DNA of 64,000 bases from an uncultured Pelagibacteraceae bacterium (GCA_902560075.1 CACEKE010000005.1:19918-83917), one strand, 5' to 3'; shown: positions 12,054-20,795, numbered from the stretch's first letter. Notes: a model not told the origin generated them from the letters alone. Numbers and translations are program-made.

Positions 12054-13196
12054 TCAACCATTCAGAAGTTTCAATGCAAAATCTAGTTGGTTGTCAGTCT
12101 CGGTATTAATTCTAAATGAATCGCTTTCTTCAGCGACTTCAAAATCAGGAACAACTCCAACATCAGATATTGAATCCCCAGAGGGTAAATAATATTTTGA
12201 AACTGTAAGTCTAATTGCACCTTTATTGTCCAATGGTATTATTGATTGAACAGACCCTTTTCCATAAGTGGCTTCACCAATTAAAATTGCTCTCTTATGA
12301 TCTTTTAAAGCGCCTGCAACTATTTCGGAGGCAGAAGCTGACCCATAATTTATTAGAACCAAAATAGTATCACCATTAATTATATCTCCTTTTTTTGCAA
12401 ACCATTTTCTATTTTCTGAATTTTTTCTGCTTTTTGTTGAAACTATTTCACCATTTTCAAGAAAGAAATCTGAAATTTTAATTGCTTGTGATAGCAATCC
12501 ACCAGGATTATTTCTTAGATCTAAAATATATTTTTCTATATTTTTGTTTTTCTTAAATTCACCCAATTTCTTTTTAATTTGGTCAGAACTATTTTCATTA
12601 AATGAAGTTAATCTGATATAACCAACATTTTTATCTTTAATTTCCGTTTTAACAGATGCAACTTCAATAATTTCTCTAGTAATAGTAAAAGTTAGTGCTT
12701 TTCTTTCTCCTCTTCGTCTTACTGTTATTTCAATATCTGAGCCAACTGGACCTCTCATTAATTCTACAGCTTCAGATAAAGATTTCCCTTGTACTTGTAT
12801 TTCATTGATTTTGACTATGTAATCGCCAGCCTTAACACCAACTCTGTAAGCTGGTGAGTTATCTATTGGTGATATAACTTTTACAACTCCTGCCTCCATT
12901 CCTACTTCAATTCCAAGACCTCCAAATTCTCCACTGGTTTCAGTAGCCATATTTTCAAACATTTCTGGTGACATATACGCTGAGTAAGGATCGAGAGATT
13001 GTAATACACCATTTATAGCTGCATCCATCATCTCGCTTTGATTAACATCATCAACGTATTGCTTATTTATTTTATTTAATACCTCACTAAATAGATCTAT
13101 TTTTTTATAAATATCTTCCTCAGATCTTGAGGATAGAGTTAAAAAATTAAAAGCTATAAGAAATAAAATAAATAAGTTTTTTAGACTAAATTTCAT
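12054..13196 (-). CDS. ctpA: C-terminal processing peptidase, S41 family
   Basis: Periplasmic tail-specific serine protease with a PDZ domain. The start chosen is the ATG at 13196, giving 380 aa and a clear signal peptide (MKFSLKNLFILFLIAFNFL); this ATG overlaps the rsfS stop in an ATGA, and the longer frame to 13232 would hide the signal peptide. PDZ at about 85-165 (GLGIEVGMEAGVVKVISP), S41 core with LDLRNNPGG, catalytic Ser in GSASASEIVAGAL and Lys in ATYGKGSVQ. In many alphaproteobacteria rlmH and an envC-type gene lie between rsfS and ctpA; here they are absent and the genes touch. Confidence 0.95.
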   Translation of the reverse strand: MKFSLKNLFILFLIAFNFLTLSSRSEEDIYKKIDLFSEVLNKINKQYVDDVNQSEMMDAAINGVLQSLDPYSAYMSPEMFENMATETSGEFGGLGIEVGMEAGVVKVISPIDNSPAYRVGVKAGDYIVKINEIQVQGKSLSEAVELMRGPVGSDIEITVRRRGERKALTFTITREIIEVASVKTEIKDKNVGYIRLTSFNENSSDQIKKKLGEFKKNKNIEKYILDLRNNPGGLLSQAIKISDFFLENGEIVSTKSRKNSENRKWFAKKGDIINGDTILVLINYGSASASEIVAGALKDHKRAILIGEATYGKGSVQSIIPLDNKGAIRLTVSKYYLPSGDSISDVGVVPDFEVAEESDSFRINTETDNQLDFALKLLNG

Positions 13197-13531
13197 ATAA
13201 TTACTTTTTCTTTCGGAATTAATTCCGACCACATTTTTTCTAATTCATAAAACTTTCTTTTTTCCGGGTTAAATAAATGAACAATAAGATCTATACCGTC
13301 TACCAATTTCCAATCATTACTATCTTTGCCCTCAATTTTTGAGTCTACGATACCCTGACGTTTGAATTCACTCAAAACTTGTTCCGACAAAGATTGTAAA
13401 TGTCTAGATGATGTTCCGCTAGCTATTATCATATAGTCAGCAACAGAGGATTTTCCTTCCAAATCAATTGCTACGATATTTGATGCTTTATTGCTGTCCA
13501 GAGTTTTTATGATTTTGTCTTTTAAATTCAA
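13193..13531 (-). CDS. rsfS: Ribosomal silencing factor RsfS
   Basis: Small protein of the Iojap family that binds ribosomal protein L14 and blocks subunit joining when nutrients are scarce. 112 aa, usual length. Recognisable motifs are KASNIVAIDLEGKSSVADYMII, here split as KASNIVAIDL and SVADYMIIASGTSSRH, and WKLVDGIDLIVHLFNPEKR near the C-terminus. It overlaps ctpA by four bases (ATGA) and follows nadD, a standard order in bacteria. Confidence 0.94.
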   Translation of the reverse strand: MNLKDKIIKTLDSNKASNIVAIDLEGKSSVADYMIIASGTSSRHLQSLSEQVLSEFKRQGIVDSKIEGKDSNDWKLVDGIDLIVHLFNPEKRKFYELEKMWSELIPKEKVII

Positions 13532-13558
13532 ATTATTACCAAATAATGATTTACTGTA

Positions 13559-14086
13559 TCAAAATTTTCTTAATTTTGAAGATGAAATATTGACTTTTTT
13601 AAATGTAATAAAATCAAAAGTTTTGTCACCCATTTTTTGGTAGGCAACAGATTTAAGTGATTTCAACTTGTAGCCACCTCTGTCAAAAACCAATATTTTA
13701 CATTTGTCACAAATATCTCTCCATTTATACCATTTATGAAAATTAATTAAATTATCAGCCCCAATAATAAAAAATAGTTGTGTATTGTGATATTTTTTTT
13801 CTATAAATCTGATCAAATTAATTGTTCTATTAGATCGCAATTTTTTATCGTAATATTCTATTTTTATAAATTTATTTTTTAAGGTTAACTTCTTTGACAA
13901 AAAAATTCTTTCTTTTAAACTATTTTCACATTTATTCTTAAATGGATTTTTATTTGTTACAGCCCATATAACAGTATTTAATTTAAATCTTTTTTTTGCT
14001 TCTAAAGAAATTTTTAAGTGTCCTACATGCGGTGGATCAAAAGAGCCACCCAGAATTCCTAATTTCTTTTTTCCTAATTTTCTCAA
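13559..14086 (-). CDS. nadD: Nicotinate-nucleotide adenylyltransferase
   Basis: Adenylates nicotinate mononucleotide to deamido-NAD, the central step of NAD synthesis. 175 aa, at the short end for NadD. The nucleotidyltransferase fold starts with GILGGSFDPPHVGHLKI, containing the HxGH motif. Later come AVTNKNPFK and FFIIGADNLINFHKW, both typical. The C-terminal ISSSKLRK corresponds to the ISST-x-IR signature but ends just after it, so the final helix is shortened. It lies between proA and rsfS. Confidence 0.92.
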   Translation of the reverse strand: MRKLGKKKLGILGGSFDPPHVGHLKISLEAKKRFKLNTVIWAVTNKNPFKNKCENSLKERIFLSKKLTLKNKFIKIEYYDKKLRSNRTINLIRFIEKKYHNTQLFFIIGADNLINFHKWYKWRDICDKCKILVFDRGGYKLKSLKSVAYQKMGDKTFDFITFKKVNISSSKLRKF

Positions 14087-14087
14087 A

Positions 14088-15338
14088 TTAATCTCTTATT
14101 TGACCCGACCCATAGACTTCGTACTTATATGTAACCAACTGAGCAAGACCTACAGGACCTCTAGGTGGGAGTTTATTAGTAGAAATTCCGACTTCTCCTC
14201 CAAAACCAAATTCCCCCCCATCCGCAAACTGTGTTGAAGAATTATGAATGGCTATTGAACTTTTCACTTTTTTCATAAATAAATTAGCTTTTCTTTTATT
14301 TTTTGTAATGATTGCATCAGTGTGCATTGTACCGTATGTGTTTATATGATTTATCGCTTCATCCAAATTCTTTACAGATTTCACTGCAATTTCAGCTGAT
14401 AAATATTCTTTGCTCCAATCACTTAAATTTGCACTCTTAGTTTTTCCTTTATAAATATTTCGAATTTTTTTATCAGCATGAATTATACAATTTTTCTTCT
14501 CTAATTTCTTTAATATTGAATGAGCGTATTTTTTTAGAACTTTCTCGTGAATTAGCAAAGTTTCAGTTGCTCCACAAATACTTGTATTTCTCATTTTAGC
14601 GTTAACTACAATTTTTTCAGCCATTTTCAAGTTTGCATGTTCATCAACATATGTATGACAGACTCCCTCTAAATGACCTATAACTGGAATTTTTGAATAA
14701 TCTTGAACAGTTTTAACTAGACCTTTGCCCCCTCTAGGAATAATTACATCGATATAATCTTTCGTGTTAGATAGCATTAATTGAACTATCTTTCTGCTCT
14801 TATGCTTTATAAACTGAACGTAATTAATATTAACATTGTAAAATTTCAGTGCCTCACGAAATAGATCAGAAATTAACTTATTACTATAATAAGCCTCTGA
14901 CCCTCCTCTTAAAATTACGCAATTACCGGATTTAAAGCATAGACACGAAACATCAGAGGTTACGTTGGGTCTGCTTTCATAAATTACGCCAACTACCCCC
15001 AATGGAACGGTTACCCTTCTCATTTTTAACCCATTAGGTCTTTTCCATTTTTTTAAAATTACATTTACAGGATCTTTCATTCTAGATATCTGTTTAATAC
15101 TAGAAACTATATCCTCAATTTTTTTTTCATTTAATTCAAGCCTTTGTATCATATTATTTTTCAAACCATTTTTTTTTGCGCTAAATACATCTTTTTTATT
15201 ATTCGATAAAATTTTAAATTTATTTTTATTTACTAAATGAGCGAATTTAATAAGAACTTTATTCTTAATCTTATTATCTATAATTTGATTACTTGCTTTC
15301 TTAGCTTTTTTACATATTTCAATTAATTTATTTTTCAT
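14088..15338 (-). CDS. proA: Gamma-glutamyl phosphate reductase
   Basis: NADPH-dependent reductase making glutamate-5-semialdehyde, the second step of proline synthesis. 416 aa, full length. The catalytic Cys lies in NTSICGATETLL, with other family motifs VPLGVVGVIYESRPNVT, VIIPRGGKGLV and PPRGPVGLAQLVTYKYEVYG at the C-terminus. It directly follows proB on the same strand with no spacer, forming a proBA pair inside the obgE operon. Confidence 0.96.
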   Translation of the reverse strand: MKNKLIEICKKAKKASNQIIDNKIKNKVLIKFAHLVNKNKFKILSNNKKDVFSAKKNGLKNNMIQRLELNEKKIEDIVSSIKQISRMKDPVNVILKKWKRPNGLKMRRVTVPLGVVGVIYESRPNVTSDVSCLCFKSGNCVILRGGSEAYYSNKLISDLFREALKFYNVNINYVQFIKHKSRKIVQLMLSNTKDYIDVIIPRGGKGLVKTVQDYSKIPVIGHLEGVCHTYVDEHANLKMAEKIVVNAKMRNTSICGATETLLIHEKVLKKYAHSILKKLEKKNCIIHADKKIRNIYKGKTKSANLSDWSKEYLSAEIAVKSVKNLDEAINHINTYGTMHTDAIITKNKRKANLFMKKVKSSIAIHNSSTQFADGGEFGFGGEVGISTNKLPPRGPVGLAQLVTYKYEVYGSGQIRD

Positions 15339-16445
15339 TTAAACCTCTACCATATCATCTTTATGTATAACCTCAGATTTAGATACATATCCTAACAAAT
15401 CTTTAATTTTATTTGAATGTTGACCTTGAATTTTTTTAATTTCTACCGAGCTAAATGAACTTAATCCTCTCGCGTACTCTTTATTATTTTTATCCAATAT
15501 TCTTATGTGGTCACCTTTTATAAATTGCCCATTAACCTTTTTTATTCCCGTAGCTAAAAGGCTTTTACCTTTTTTTAGTGCTTGTACTGCACCATCATCA
15601 ATTATTAAATCTCCTTTAGGTGAAATTGAGCTAATAATCCATTTTTTCCTTGCATGCAACTTCGAAACTTTTGGTAAAAACCAGGTGCCTTTGTTTGTTT
15701 TATCAATATTTAAAATTGGCCTATTCATTAAACCATTTGCTATTACCATATTGCATCCCGAGTTTTGGCAAATTTTAGCAGCTTCAATCTTAGTTGTCAT
15801 ACCTCCTGTGCCATGTTCACCAATACTTTTGGTTGCAATTTTTTCGATGTTCGTATCAATGTTATTAATCTTACTAATTAATTTTGCATTTTTATTAATT
15901 TTTGGGTTTGAAGAATACAGTCCATCTACATCTGAAAGTAAGATTAAACAATCAGCTCCCAATATTTGAGCTACTCTTGACGCTAGTCTATCATTATCCC
16001 CATATTTTATTTCGGAAGTAGCAATACTGTCGTTTTCATTCACTATTGGGACGTAATTAAGGTCAAAAAGATTTTCAAAAGTTCTTTTTGCATTTATTGC
16101 TCTACGTCTTTTTTCAGTGTCTTCTAGGGTAATTAAAATCTGTGATAAATTTATTTTATATTTATTAAATATGTTTTTATATAAATTCATTAATTCAATC
16201 TGACCAATTGAGGCAACAGCCTGGCTCTTATCAAGCTTTATACTTTTTTTGTTTATTTTTAGTTTTTCGCATCCTAAAGCAATAGCTCCAGAACTTACAA
16301 TTATGACATTTTTTTTTTTATTTTTTAAATCTTTAATATCTAAAGCAAATTTTTCTAACCATGTTCTCCTTACTTTTTTCTTAGCATCAATTAAAAGAGA
16401 TGAACCAACCTTAATTACTATAGTTTTATAATTCTTAAGATACAT
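15339..16445 (-). CDS. proB: Glutamate 5-kinase
   Basis: Phosphorylates glutamate to gamma-glutamyl phosphate, the first and feedback-regulated step of proline synthesis. 368 aa. N-terminal amino-acid kinase domain (about 1-255) with IVIKVGSSLL, IVSSGAIALGC, NENDSIAT and GTGGMTTKIEAAK. The C-terminal PUA domain (about 275-350) is retained. The start overlaps the end of obgE by 11 bases. Confidence 0.96.
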   Translation of the reverse strand: MYLKNYKTIVIKVGSSLLIDAKKKVRRTWLEKFALDIKDLKNKKKNVIIVSSGAIALGCEKLKINKKSIKLDKSQAVASIGQIELMNLYKNIFNKYKINLSQILITLEDTEKRRRAINAKRTFENLFDLNYVPIVNENDSIATSEIKYGDNDRLASRVAQILGADCLILLSDVDGLYSSNPKINKNAKLISKINNIDTNIEKIATKSIGEHGTGGMTTKIEAAKICQNSGCNMVIANGLMNRPILNIDKTNKGTWFLPKVSKLHARKKWIISSISPKGDLIIDDGAVQALKKGKSLLATGIKKVNGQFIKGDHIRILDKNNKEYARGLSSFSSVEIKKIQGQHSNKIKDLLGYVSKSEVIHKDDMVEV

Positions 16446-17418
16446 ATTTAATTACTTTAGCTTTAATTTTTGATACGAGTTTTTTTTCTAATGTTGATAA
16501 TATCCATATTTCTTTTCCAGTCTTACGCTTAAATTCTTTTTTTTTAACATTTAGTTCTGAAGTTTCTATTAAATCAACTTTATTAAAAATTACAATTTCC
16601 TCCTTTTTTAATAGCTTTTTGCTATATTTACCTAATTCGCCTCTTACTTGATTGTACGATCTTATCAAATCAGCTTCATTAACATCGATTAAATGCAATA
16701 AGGTTTTACATCTCTCAATATGTTTTAAAAATTTAATTCCCAGTCCAACTCCTGAATGAGCATTTTCGATCAAACCAGGGATGTCTGCCAAAGTAATTTC
16801 TTTATCATCATATTGTGCAACTCCTAAATTTGGGTTTAGTGTGGTAAATTTATAATTTGCAATTTTAGGCTTTGCGCTAGTTACTGATGCCAACAAACTA
16901 GATTTACCAGCATTAGGCAGACCTATAATACCAATATCTGCAATTGTTTTAAGTTGGAGCCATATCCAAAATTCTTCTCCTATTTTTCCTTTAGTAAATT
17001 TCTTTGGAGCTCTATTTGTGGAAGATTTAAATTTAGTATTACCAAATCCTCCCTTACCACCTATTGCTGCAACGTACTCTTCGTTTTCTTTTTTAAAATC
17101 ATATATTAATGTTTTGTTATCCTCCTCGTAAACTTGTGTACCAACAGGAACCTTTAAATATAAATTTTCACCACCTCTACCTGTTTGGTTTTTGCCTCTG
17201 CCATCTTCACCTCTTTTAGCCTTAAAGTGTTGCTGATAACGAAAATCTATTAAGGTATTTAAGTTCCTCTCAGATGTTAAAATAACTGATCCACCTTTTC
17301 CTCCATCACCTCCATCCGGTCCACCAAACTCAATAAATTTTTCCCGTCTAAAACTAGGTGAACCTGATCCTCCATCACCTGCTTTTATATATATTTTTAC
17401 TTGGTCTAGAAATTTCAT
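16435..17418 (-). CDS. obgE: GTPase Obg
   Basis: Essential GTPase acting in 50S subunit maturation and stress signalling. 327 aa. Glycine-rich Obg fold (1-158: FLDQVKIYIKAGDGGSGSPSFRREKF, given here as AGDGGSGSPSFRREKF; later GPDGGDGGKGGSV), then the G domain with G1 GLPNAGKSSLL, the switch TTLNPNLG, G3 DIPGLIENAHSGVGLG and G4 FNKVDL. The C-terminal extension seen in some Obg proteins is missing. It follows rpmA by 24 bases, the near-universal L21-L27-Obg order. Confidence 0.96.
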   Translation of the reverse strand: MKFLDQVKIYIKAGDGGSGSPSFRREKFIEFGGPDGGDGGKGGSVILTSERNLNTLIDFRYQQHFKAKRGEDGRGKNQTGRGGENLYLKVPVGTQVYEEDNKTLIYDFKKENEEYVAAIGGKGGFGNTKFKSSTNRAPKKFTKGKIGEEFWIWLQLKTIADIGIIGLPNAGKSSLLASVTSAKPKIANYKFTTLNPNLGVAQYDDKEITLADIPGLIENAHSGVGLGIKFLKHIERCKTLLHLIDVNEADLIRSYNQVRGELGKYSKKLLKKEEIVIFNKVDLIETSELNVKKKEFKRKTGKEIWILSTLEKKLVSKIKAKVIKYVS

Positions 17419-17442
17419 ACTACAATGTTATAGTTGGATTAA

Positions 17443-17697
17443 TTAGTTGGGTTTTACTGAAACTACAGTTCTATCAGATTTACTTTTTTTGAAAATAACC
17501 TTACCCTTAATAACTGAAAAAATTGAATGGTCTTTCCCCATTTTTACGTTGTCTCCTGGAAAAATTTTTGTACCTCTTTGCCTAATAATTATGTTTCCTG
17601 GAAGAACTATTTCACCACCGTATTTTTTTACCCCCAGTCGTCTACCGGCACTATCTCTTCCATTCCTCGACGAACCACCTGCTTTTTTTGTTGCCAT
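17443..17697 (-). CDS. rpmA: 50S ribosomal protein L27
   Basis: Large-subunit protein whose N-terminus reaches the peptidyl transferase centre. 84 aa with the conserved start [20 protein letters not shown] and the middle motif [15 protein letters not shown]. The N-terminus has no extra cleaved leader of the Firmicutes type. It lies nine bases after rplU and before obgE. Confidence 0.97.
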   Translation of the reverse strand: MATKKAGGSSRNGRDSAGRRLGVKKYGGEIVLPGNIIIRQRGTKIFPGDNVKMGKDHSIFSVIKGKVIFKKSKSDRTVVSVKPN

Positions 17698-17706
17698 AAT
17701 AAAATA

Positions 17707-18108
17707 TTATTTTTTTTCCTCAGTTTTTAAATTTTCTAATTTTTTTTCTTTTTTAACATATTTGTCAGCTTCTGCTATTACAGAGCCATCTTTAGAAAAT
17801 ATTCTGTTAATTCTCACCATTGAATATTGTTGTCTGTGTCCGTTTTTTCTTCTTGAATTCTTACGTCTTCTTTTTTTAAAAATTAAAACTGTTCTTTCTT
17901 TTGAGTTTTTAATTAAATCTGCCTCAACCTTTGCACCATCTACAGTCGGACTACCAATTTCAAAAGACTTTTCATCGCCATATGCTAGAACTTCTTTAAA
18001 CTCTATTTTTGACTCAGGTTTTGAATCTTTCAACAGCTCTACTTTAATTATTTCTCCAGCACTTACTTTGTATTGTTTTCCACCAGTTTTTATTATCGCA
18101 AAAGACAT
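17707..18108 (-). CDS. rplU: 50S ribosomal protein L21
   Basis: Large-subunit ribosomal protein L21. 133 aa: the L21 core occupies about residues 1-102 (MSFAIIKTGGKQYKVSAGE, VLIFKKRRRKNSRRKNGHRQ), followed by a Lys/Glu-rich tail of about 30 residues (KYVKKEKKLENLKTEEKK) that is longer than in E. coli L21. First gene of the operon. No Shine-Dalgarno is visible in the short predicted leader (see the promoter entry), so initiation may rely on an unstructured A/T-rich 5' end. Confidence 0.95.
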   Translation of the reverse strand: MSFAIIKTGGKQYKVSAGEIIKVELLKDSKPESKIEFKEVLAYGDEKSFEIGSPTVDGAKVEADLIKNSKERTVLIFKKRRRKNSRRKNGHRQQYSMVRINRIFSKDGSVIAEADKYVKKEKKLENLKTEEKK

Positions 18109-18132
18109 TTTAATTTAAAATTTATTAACAGC

Positions 18133-18160
18133 AATATAGTCAGAGGCTCCTTTTAGTCAA
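18133..18160 (-). promoter_or_regulatory. Sigma70 promoter of the rplU-rpmA-obgE operon
   Basis: On the minus strand TTGACT (18160-18155) and TATATT (18138-18133) are 16 bases apart, a near-consensus housekeeping promoter. The start site would be near 18126, giving a leader of about 18 bases before the ATG at 18108. It lies between the convergently unrelated gloB end (18171) and rplU, the only gap of the 18-20 kb region. Strength and position fit a ribosomal-protein operon. Confidence 0.65.
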
Positions 18161-18170
18161 GTTGAATAAC

Positions 18171-18890
18171 CTAGAAATTATCCTTTAATTCTCTCAATTT
18201 TGAAAAGGAACTCAAATCTTTACATTTTAGAAAAATATTACAGTCCAGCTCTTCTTTTAAATAAGTTGGTGTTGTTGGTACATTATTTTTTAATTTATCT
18301 GTGATTTCTAAAATTTTATTTTTTAGTTTGTTGTTATTAGGATCATGATGGCTACAGAATTTTGAATTTTGAAAAGTATACTCGTGACCAAAATATATCA
18401 ATGTATCTTTCGAAAAATTTTTAATTAATTTTAAAGAATTAAACATTTGATCGTATGACCCTTCAAATATTCTCCCACAACCTAAAGAAAAAAGTGTATC
18501 TCCGGTAAATAATAAATTTTGAATATGAAAATGGAATATTACATGACCTTTAGTATGACCAGGAGTGTGATATGTTGTAAATTCAAAATCATTATTTTGA
18601 TATAATTCTTTATCTTTAACAAAAATATTAATTCCAGGAATATTATCTTTATCTTTATTGAAGCCTATTACACTACAATTAAATTTTTCCTTTAAATCTA
18701 AATTTCCACCCACATGATCTCCATGATGGTGGGTATTTAGTATATATTTTAAATTTAACTTTTCTTTTAAAATAATTTCAATTATTGGCTTTGACTCTCC
18801 TGGATCAATTACACAGGCATTATTACTTTCTTCATTTATAAGAATATAAGAAAAATTATCATCTAAGCACTTGACGGTTATAATTCTCAT
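18171..18890 (-). CDS. gloB: Hydroxyacylglutathione hydrolase (glyoxalase II)
   Basis: Metallo-beta-lactamase-fold hydrolase that splits S-lactoylglutathione to lactate and glutathione in methylglyoxal detoxification. 239 aa. The metal motif THHHGDHVGG, the second ligand region YHTPGHTKGH, FTGDTLFSLGCGR and FGHEYT are all glyoxalase II signatures. The C-terminal substrate-binding domain is present. It follows metW by one base; the metX-metW-gloB neighbourhood recurs in alphaproteobacteria, although the biochemical connection is unclear. Confidence 0.93.
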   Translation of the reverse strand: MRIITVKCLDDNFSYILINEESNNACVIDPGESKPIIEIILKEKLNLKYILNTHHHGDHVGGNLDLKEKFNCSVIGFNKDKDNIPGINIFVKDKELYQNNDFEFTTYHTPGHTKGHVIFHFHIQNLLFTGDTLFSLGCGRIFEGSYDQMFNSLKLIKNFSKDTLIYFGHEYTFQNSKFCSHHDPNNNKLKNKILEITDKLKNNVPTTPTYLKEELDCNIFLKCKDLSSFSKLRELKDNF

Positions 18891-18891
18891 A

Positions 18892-19488
18892 TTATTTTTC
18901 TATTTCAAATATTCCTAACTCTGAAGTAAGATTTTTATAATTTAAATTACTTTTTTTAATATAGGAAACTTTTTTTCCACTTAAAGAAATAGATTTCGTT
19001 AATTTTAAATCCCTTTGGTTACAGAAAGTTACAAAGTCTTTTATTGTGCACATATGCAAATTAGGGGTATTATACCATTCGTTAGGCAAATTTTCAGTTA
19101 CAGGCATTGTACCTTTAAATAGCAAATCTACTCTTACCTTCCAGTGACCAAAATTTGGTATTGTGACAATTGCTTTTTTTCCAACTCTCAGTAATTCATA
19201 TAAAACTTTTTCAGGATTTAAAAAGGCTTGAAGTGTTTGACTTAGGATAACATAATTAAACGATTTATCTGGGAATTGGCCTAAATCTAACTCAGCGTTT
19301 CCCTCAATAACTGTTAAACCCTTTTCGATACACTCTTGAACATTTTTTTTTGATATTTCCAAACCTCTTATATTTTTTGAAATATTTTCTAGTATATATT
19401 TCATAAGCTCTCCATTTCCACACCCTACATCTAAAATTTTCGAATTTTCATTTATTAATGAGGAAATTATTTTAAACTCTTGCTTCAT
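18892..19488 (-). CDS. metW: MetW-type SAM-dependent methyltransferase-like protein
   Basis: MetW family, nearly always encoded beside metX and needed for methionine synthesis in several proteobacteria; it is thought to act with MetX. 198 aa. Class I methyltransferase fold: KILDVGCGNGELMKYI (SAM site), DLGQFPDKSFNYVILSQTLQ and ITIPNFGHWKVR, the last a MetW signature. Its start overlaps the end of metX by 17 bases, consistent with coupled production of the two proteins. The molecular reaction, if any, is not established from sequence. Confidence 0.93.
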   Translation of the reverse strand: MKQEFKIISSLINENSKILDVGCGNGELMKYILENISKNIRGLEISKKNVQECIEKGLTVIEGNAELDLGQFPDKSFNYVILSQTLQAFLNPEKVLYELLRVGKKAIVTIPNFGHWKVRVDLLFKGTMPVTENLPNEWYNTPNLHMCTIKDFVTFCNQRDLKLTKSISLSGKKVSYIKKSNLNYKNLTSELGIFEIEK

Positions 19489-20605
19489 GAATATTTTTAT
19501 ATGAATTATTTAAAAAGTTTTTAACTGAATTTAAAAAATCTGGCACATTTAATAAAAATGAATCGTGACCTTTATCAGAAGTTATTTCAATAAATCCAAC
19601 ATCAGCCCCAATTGCATTTAACGCAATAACAATTTCTCTATTTTCGGATGTAGGATAAAGCCAATCAGAAGTGAAAGAAATTATAAAAAATTTCGTTTTA
19701 CTTCCTTTAAAAGCATCTGAGAGATTTCCATTGAATTGCTTTGTTAAATCAAAGTAATCCATTGCTCTTGTTATATATAAATAGCTATTTGCATCAAACC
19801 TATCGACAAAAACTGACCCTTGATATCTCAAATAACTTTCTATTTGGAAGTCTGCATCAAAACCAAATTTTAATGCATCTCTCTCTTGAAGTTTTCTACC
19901 AAATTTTTCCTGCAAACCTTTTTTAGATAAATAAGTTATGTGGGCTGCCATTCGCGCTACAGCTAAACCTTTAGATGGAGATTTTCCATTTTCCAAATAT
20001 TTACCTTTATCCCATTCTTTATCAGCCATAATTGCCTGTCTACCTAACTCATTCAATGCTATGTTCTGCGCTGAATGACTTGCGGTACAAGCAATTGGTA
20101 TTGCTACATCCGCTTTATTTGGAAAATTAGAAACGAATTGTAGAACTTGCATACCACCCATAGATCCACCTATGACTGCAAATAATTTTTTGATTTTAAA
20201 ATGATCTAAAAGAAAATTTTGCGCGTTTACCATGTCATTAATCGTAATAACAGGAAAGTTAGATCCATACGGTTTGTTTGTAGAAGGATCAATGCTAGAA
20301 GGTCCAAATGATCCCATGCATCCTCCGATAACGTTGGCACTAATCACAAAAAATTTATTTGTATCAATAGCTTTGTTTGGTCCAAGTGCATAATTCCACC
20401 AACCTTCTTTGTTTGTTATAGGATTTATCCCGTATGGAAACTGGTCTCCTGTTAAAGCATGAAATATTAAAATACCATTATTTTTACCCTCATTTAACTT
20501 ACCAAAAGTTTCGTAAGCTAAAGGAAAATTTGATATTTCTTTACCACAATCTAACTTTAACTTATCTTTAACTATATATTTTTTTAAATTATCAATTTTG
20601 TTCAT
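19472..20605 (-). CDS. metX: Homoserine O-acyltransferase (MetX)
   Basis: Alpha/beta-hydrolase-fold enzyme activating homoserine for methionine synthesis. 377 aa. Nucleophile Ser148 in VIGGSMGGMQ; Asp and His of the triad in TSDWLYP and KGHDSFLL. Family motifs HALTGD and NVIGGCMGSFGPSS are present. Whether the donor is acetyl-CoA or succinyl-CoA cannot be read safely, since MetX homologues beside MetW differ. It is the first gene of metX-metW-gloB and is preceded by a SAM-II riboswitch, so it should be shut off when S-adenosylmethionine is abundant. No Shine-Dalgarno is obvious before the ATG. Confidence 0.95.
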   Translation of the reverse strand: MNKIDNLKKYIVKDKLKLDCGKEISNFPLAYETFGKLNEGKNNGILIFHALTGDQFPYGINPITNKEGWWNYALGPNKAIDTNKFFVISANVIGGCMGSFGPSSIDPSTNKPYGSNFPVITINDMVNAQNFLLDHFKIKKLFAVIGGSMGGMQVLQFVSNFPNKADVAIPIACTASHSAQNIALNELGRQAIMADKEWDKGKYLENGKSPSKGLAVARMAAHITYLSKKGLQEKFGRKLQERDALKFGFDADFQIESYLRYQGSVFVDRFDANSYLYITRAMDYFDLTKQFNGNLSDAFKGSKTKFFIISFTSDWLYPTSENREIVIALNAIGADVGFIEITSDKGHDSFLLNVPDFLNSVKNFLNNSYKNIHEARV

Positions 20606-20635
20606 AGCATTTGTGTGAATTGTGAGGAAAAAAAA

Positions 20636-20686
20636 CTTATTTAGCGGTTTTTTTATAGCGCTCGCAATTCAGTTAAATCAGCGCAA
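20636..20686 (-). ncRNA. SAM-II riboswitch upstream of metX
   Basis: Reading the minus strand, TTGCGCTGATTTAACTGAAT is followed by TGCGAGCGCT, an A-rich segment, and CCGCTAAATAAG. The P1 helix GCGCT/AGCGC closes a loop carrying GATTTAAC, whose GATTTA can pair with the downstream GCTAAA to make the SAM-II pseudoknot. The layout and conserved bases match the SAM-II aptamer known from alphaproteobacterial metA/metX leaders. An A7 run and a T8 run flank the pseudoknot strand, so an alternative A-U hairpin ending in T8 could be the expression platform. SAM-V shares part of this core and is the main alternative. Confidence 0.88.
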
Positions 20687-20690
20687 TAAA

Positions 20691-20719
20691 TGTTTACATT
20701 ATCTATTTTTATATGTCAA
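20691..20719 (-). promoter_or_regulatory. Putative promoter for metX-metW-gloB
   Basis: On the minus strand TTGACA (20719-20714) lies 17 bases before TAAACA (20696-20691). The predicted start site falls just before the SAM-II aptamer, exactly where a riboswitch-controlled transcript should begin. The -35 box is consensus and the -10 box is weaker. Confidence 0.55.
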
Positions 20720-20733
20720 ATTTTTAAGGGATT

Positions 20734-20762
20734 TTTACTTATTTAATTTGAATAAATAATAA
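20734..20762 (+). promoter_or_regulatory. Possible promoter of hisC-tyrA
   Basis: TTTACT (20734-20739) and TAATAA (20757-20762) are 17 bases apart, upstream of hisC (20796), in the spacer shared with the divergent metX promoter. The region is so AT-rich that chance matches are common, so this is tentative. Confidence 0.3.
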
Positions 20763-20795
20763 TTTATCTATAAATACCAAAAAAAATTTAAAGTT

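Noticed and set aside
15505..15969. 154-codon open frame antisense to proB
   Set aside because: Shadow of a complete, conserved proB; the hydrophobic composition is explained by complementary codons.
17447..18118. 223-codon open frame on the plus strand opposite rpmA and rplU
   Set aside because: It is the complement of two well-identified ribosomal protein genes; long open antisense frames arise readily opposite Lys-rich, AT-rich genes. The product shows no recognisable motif.
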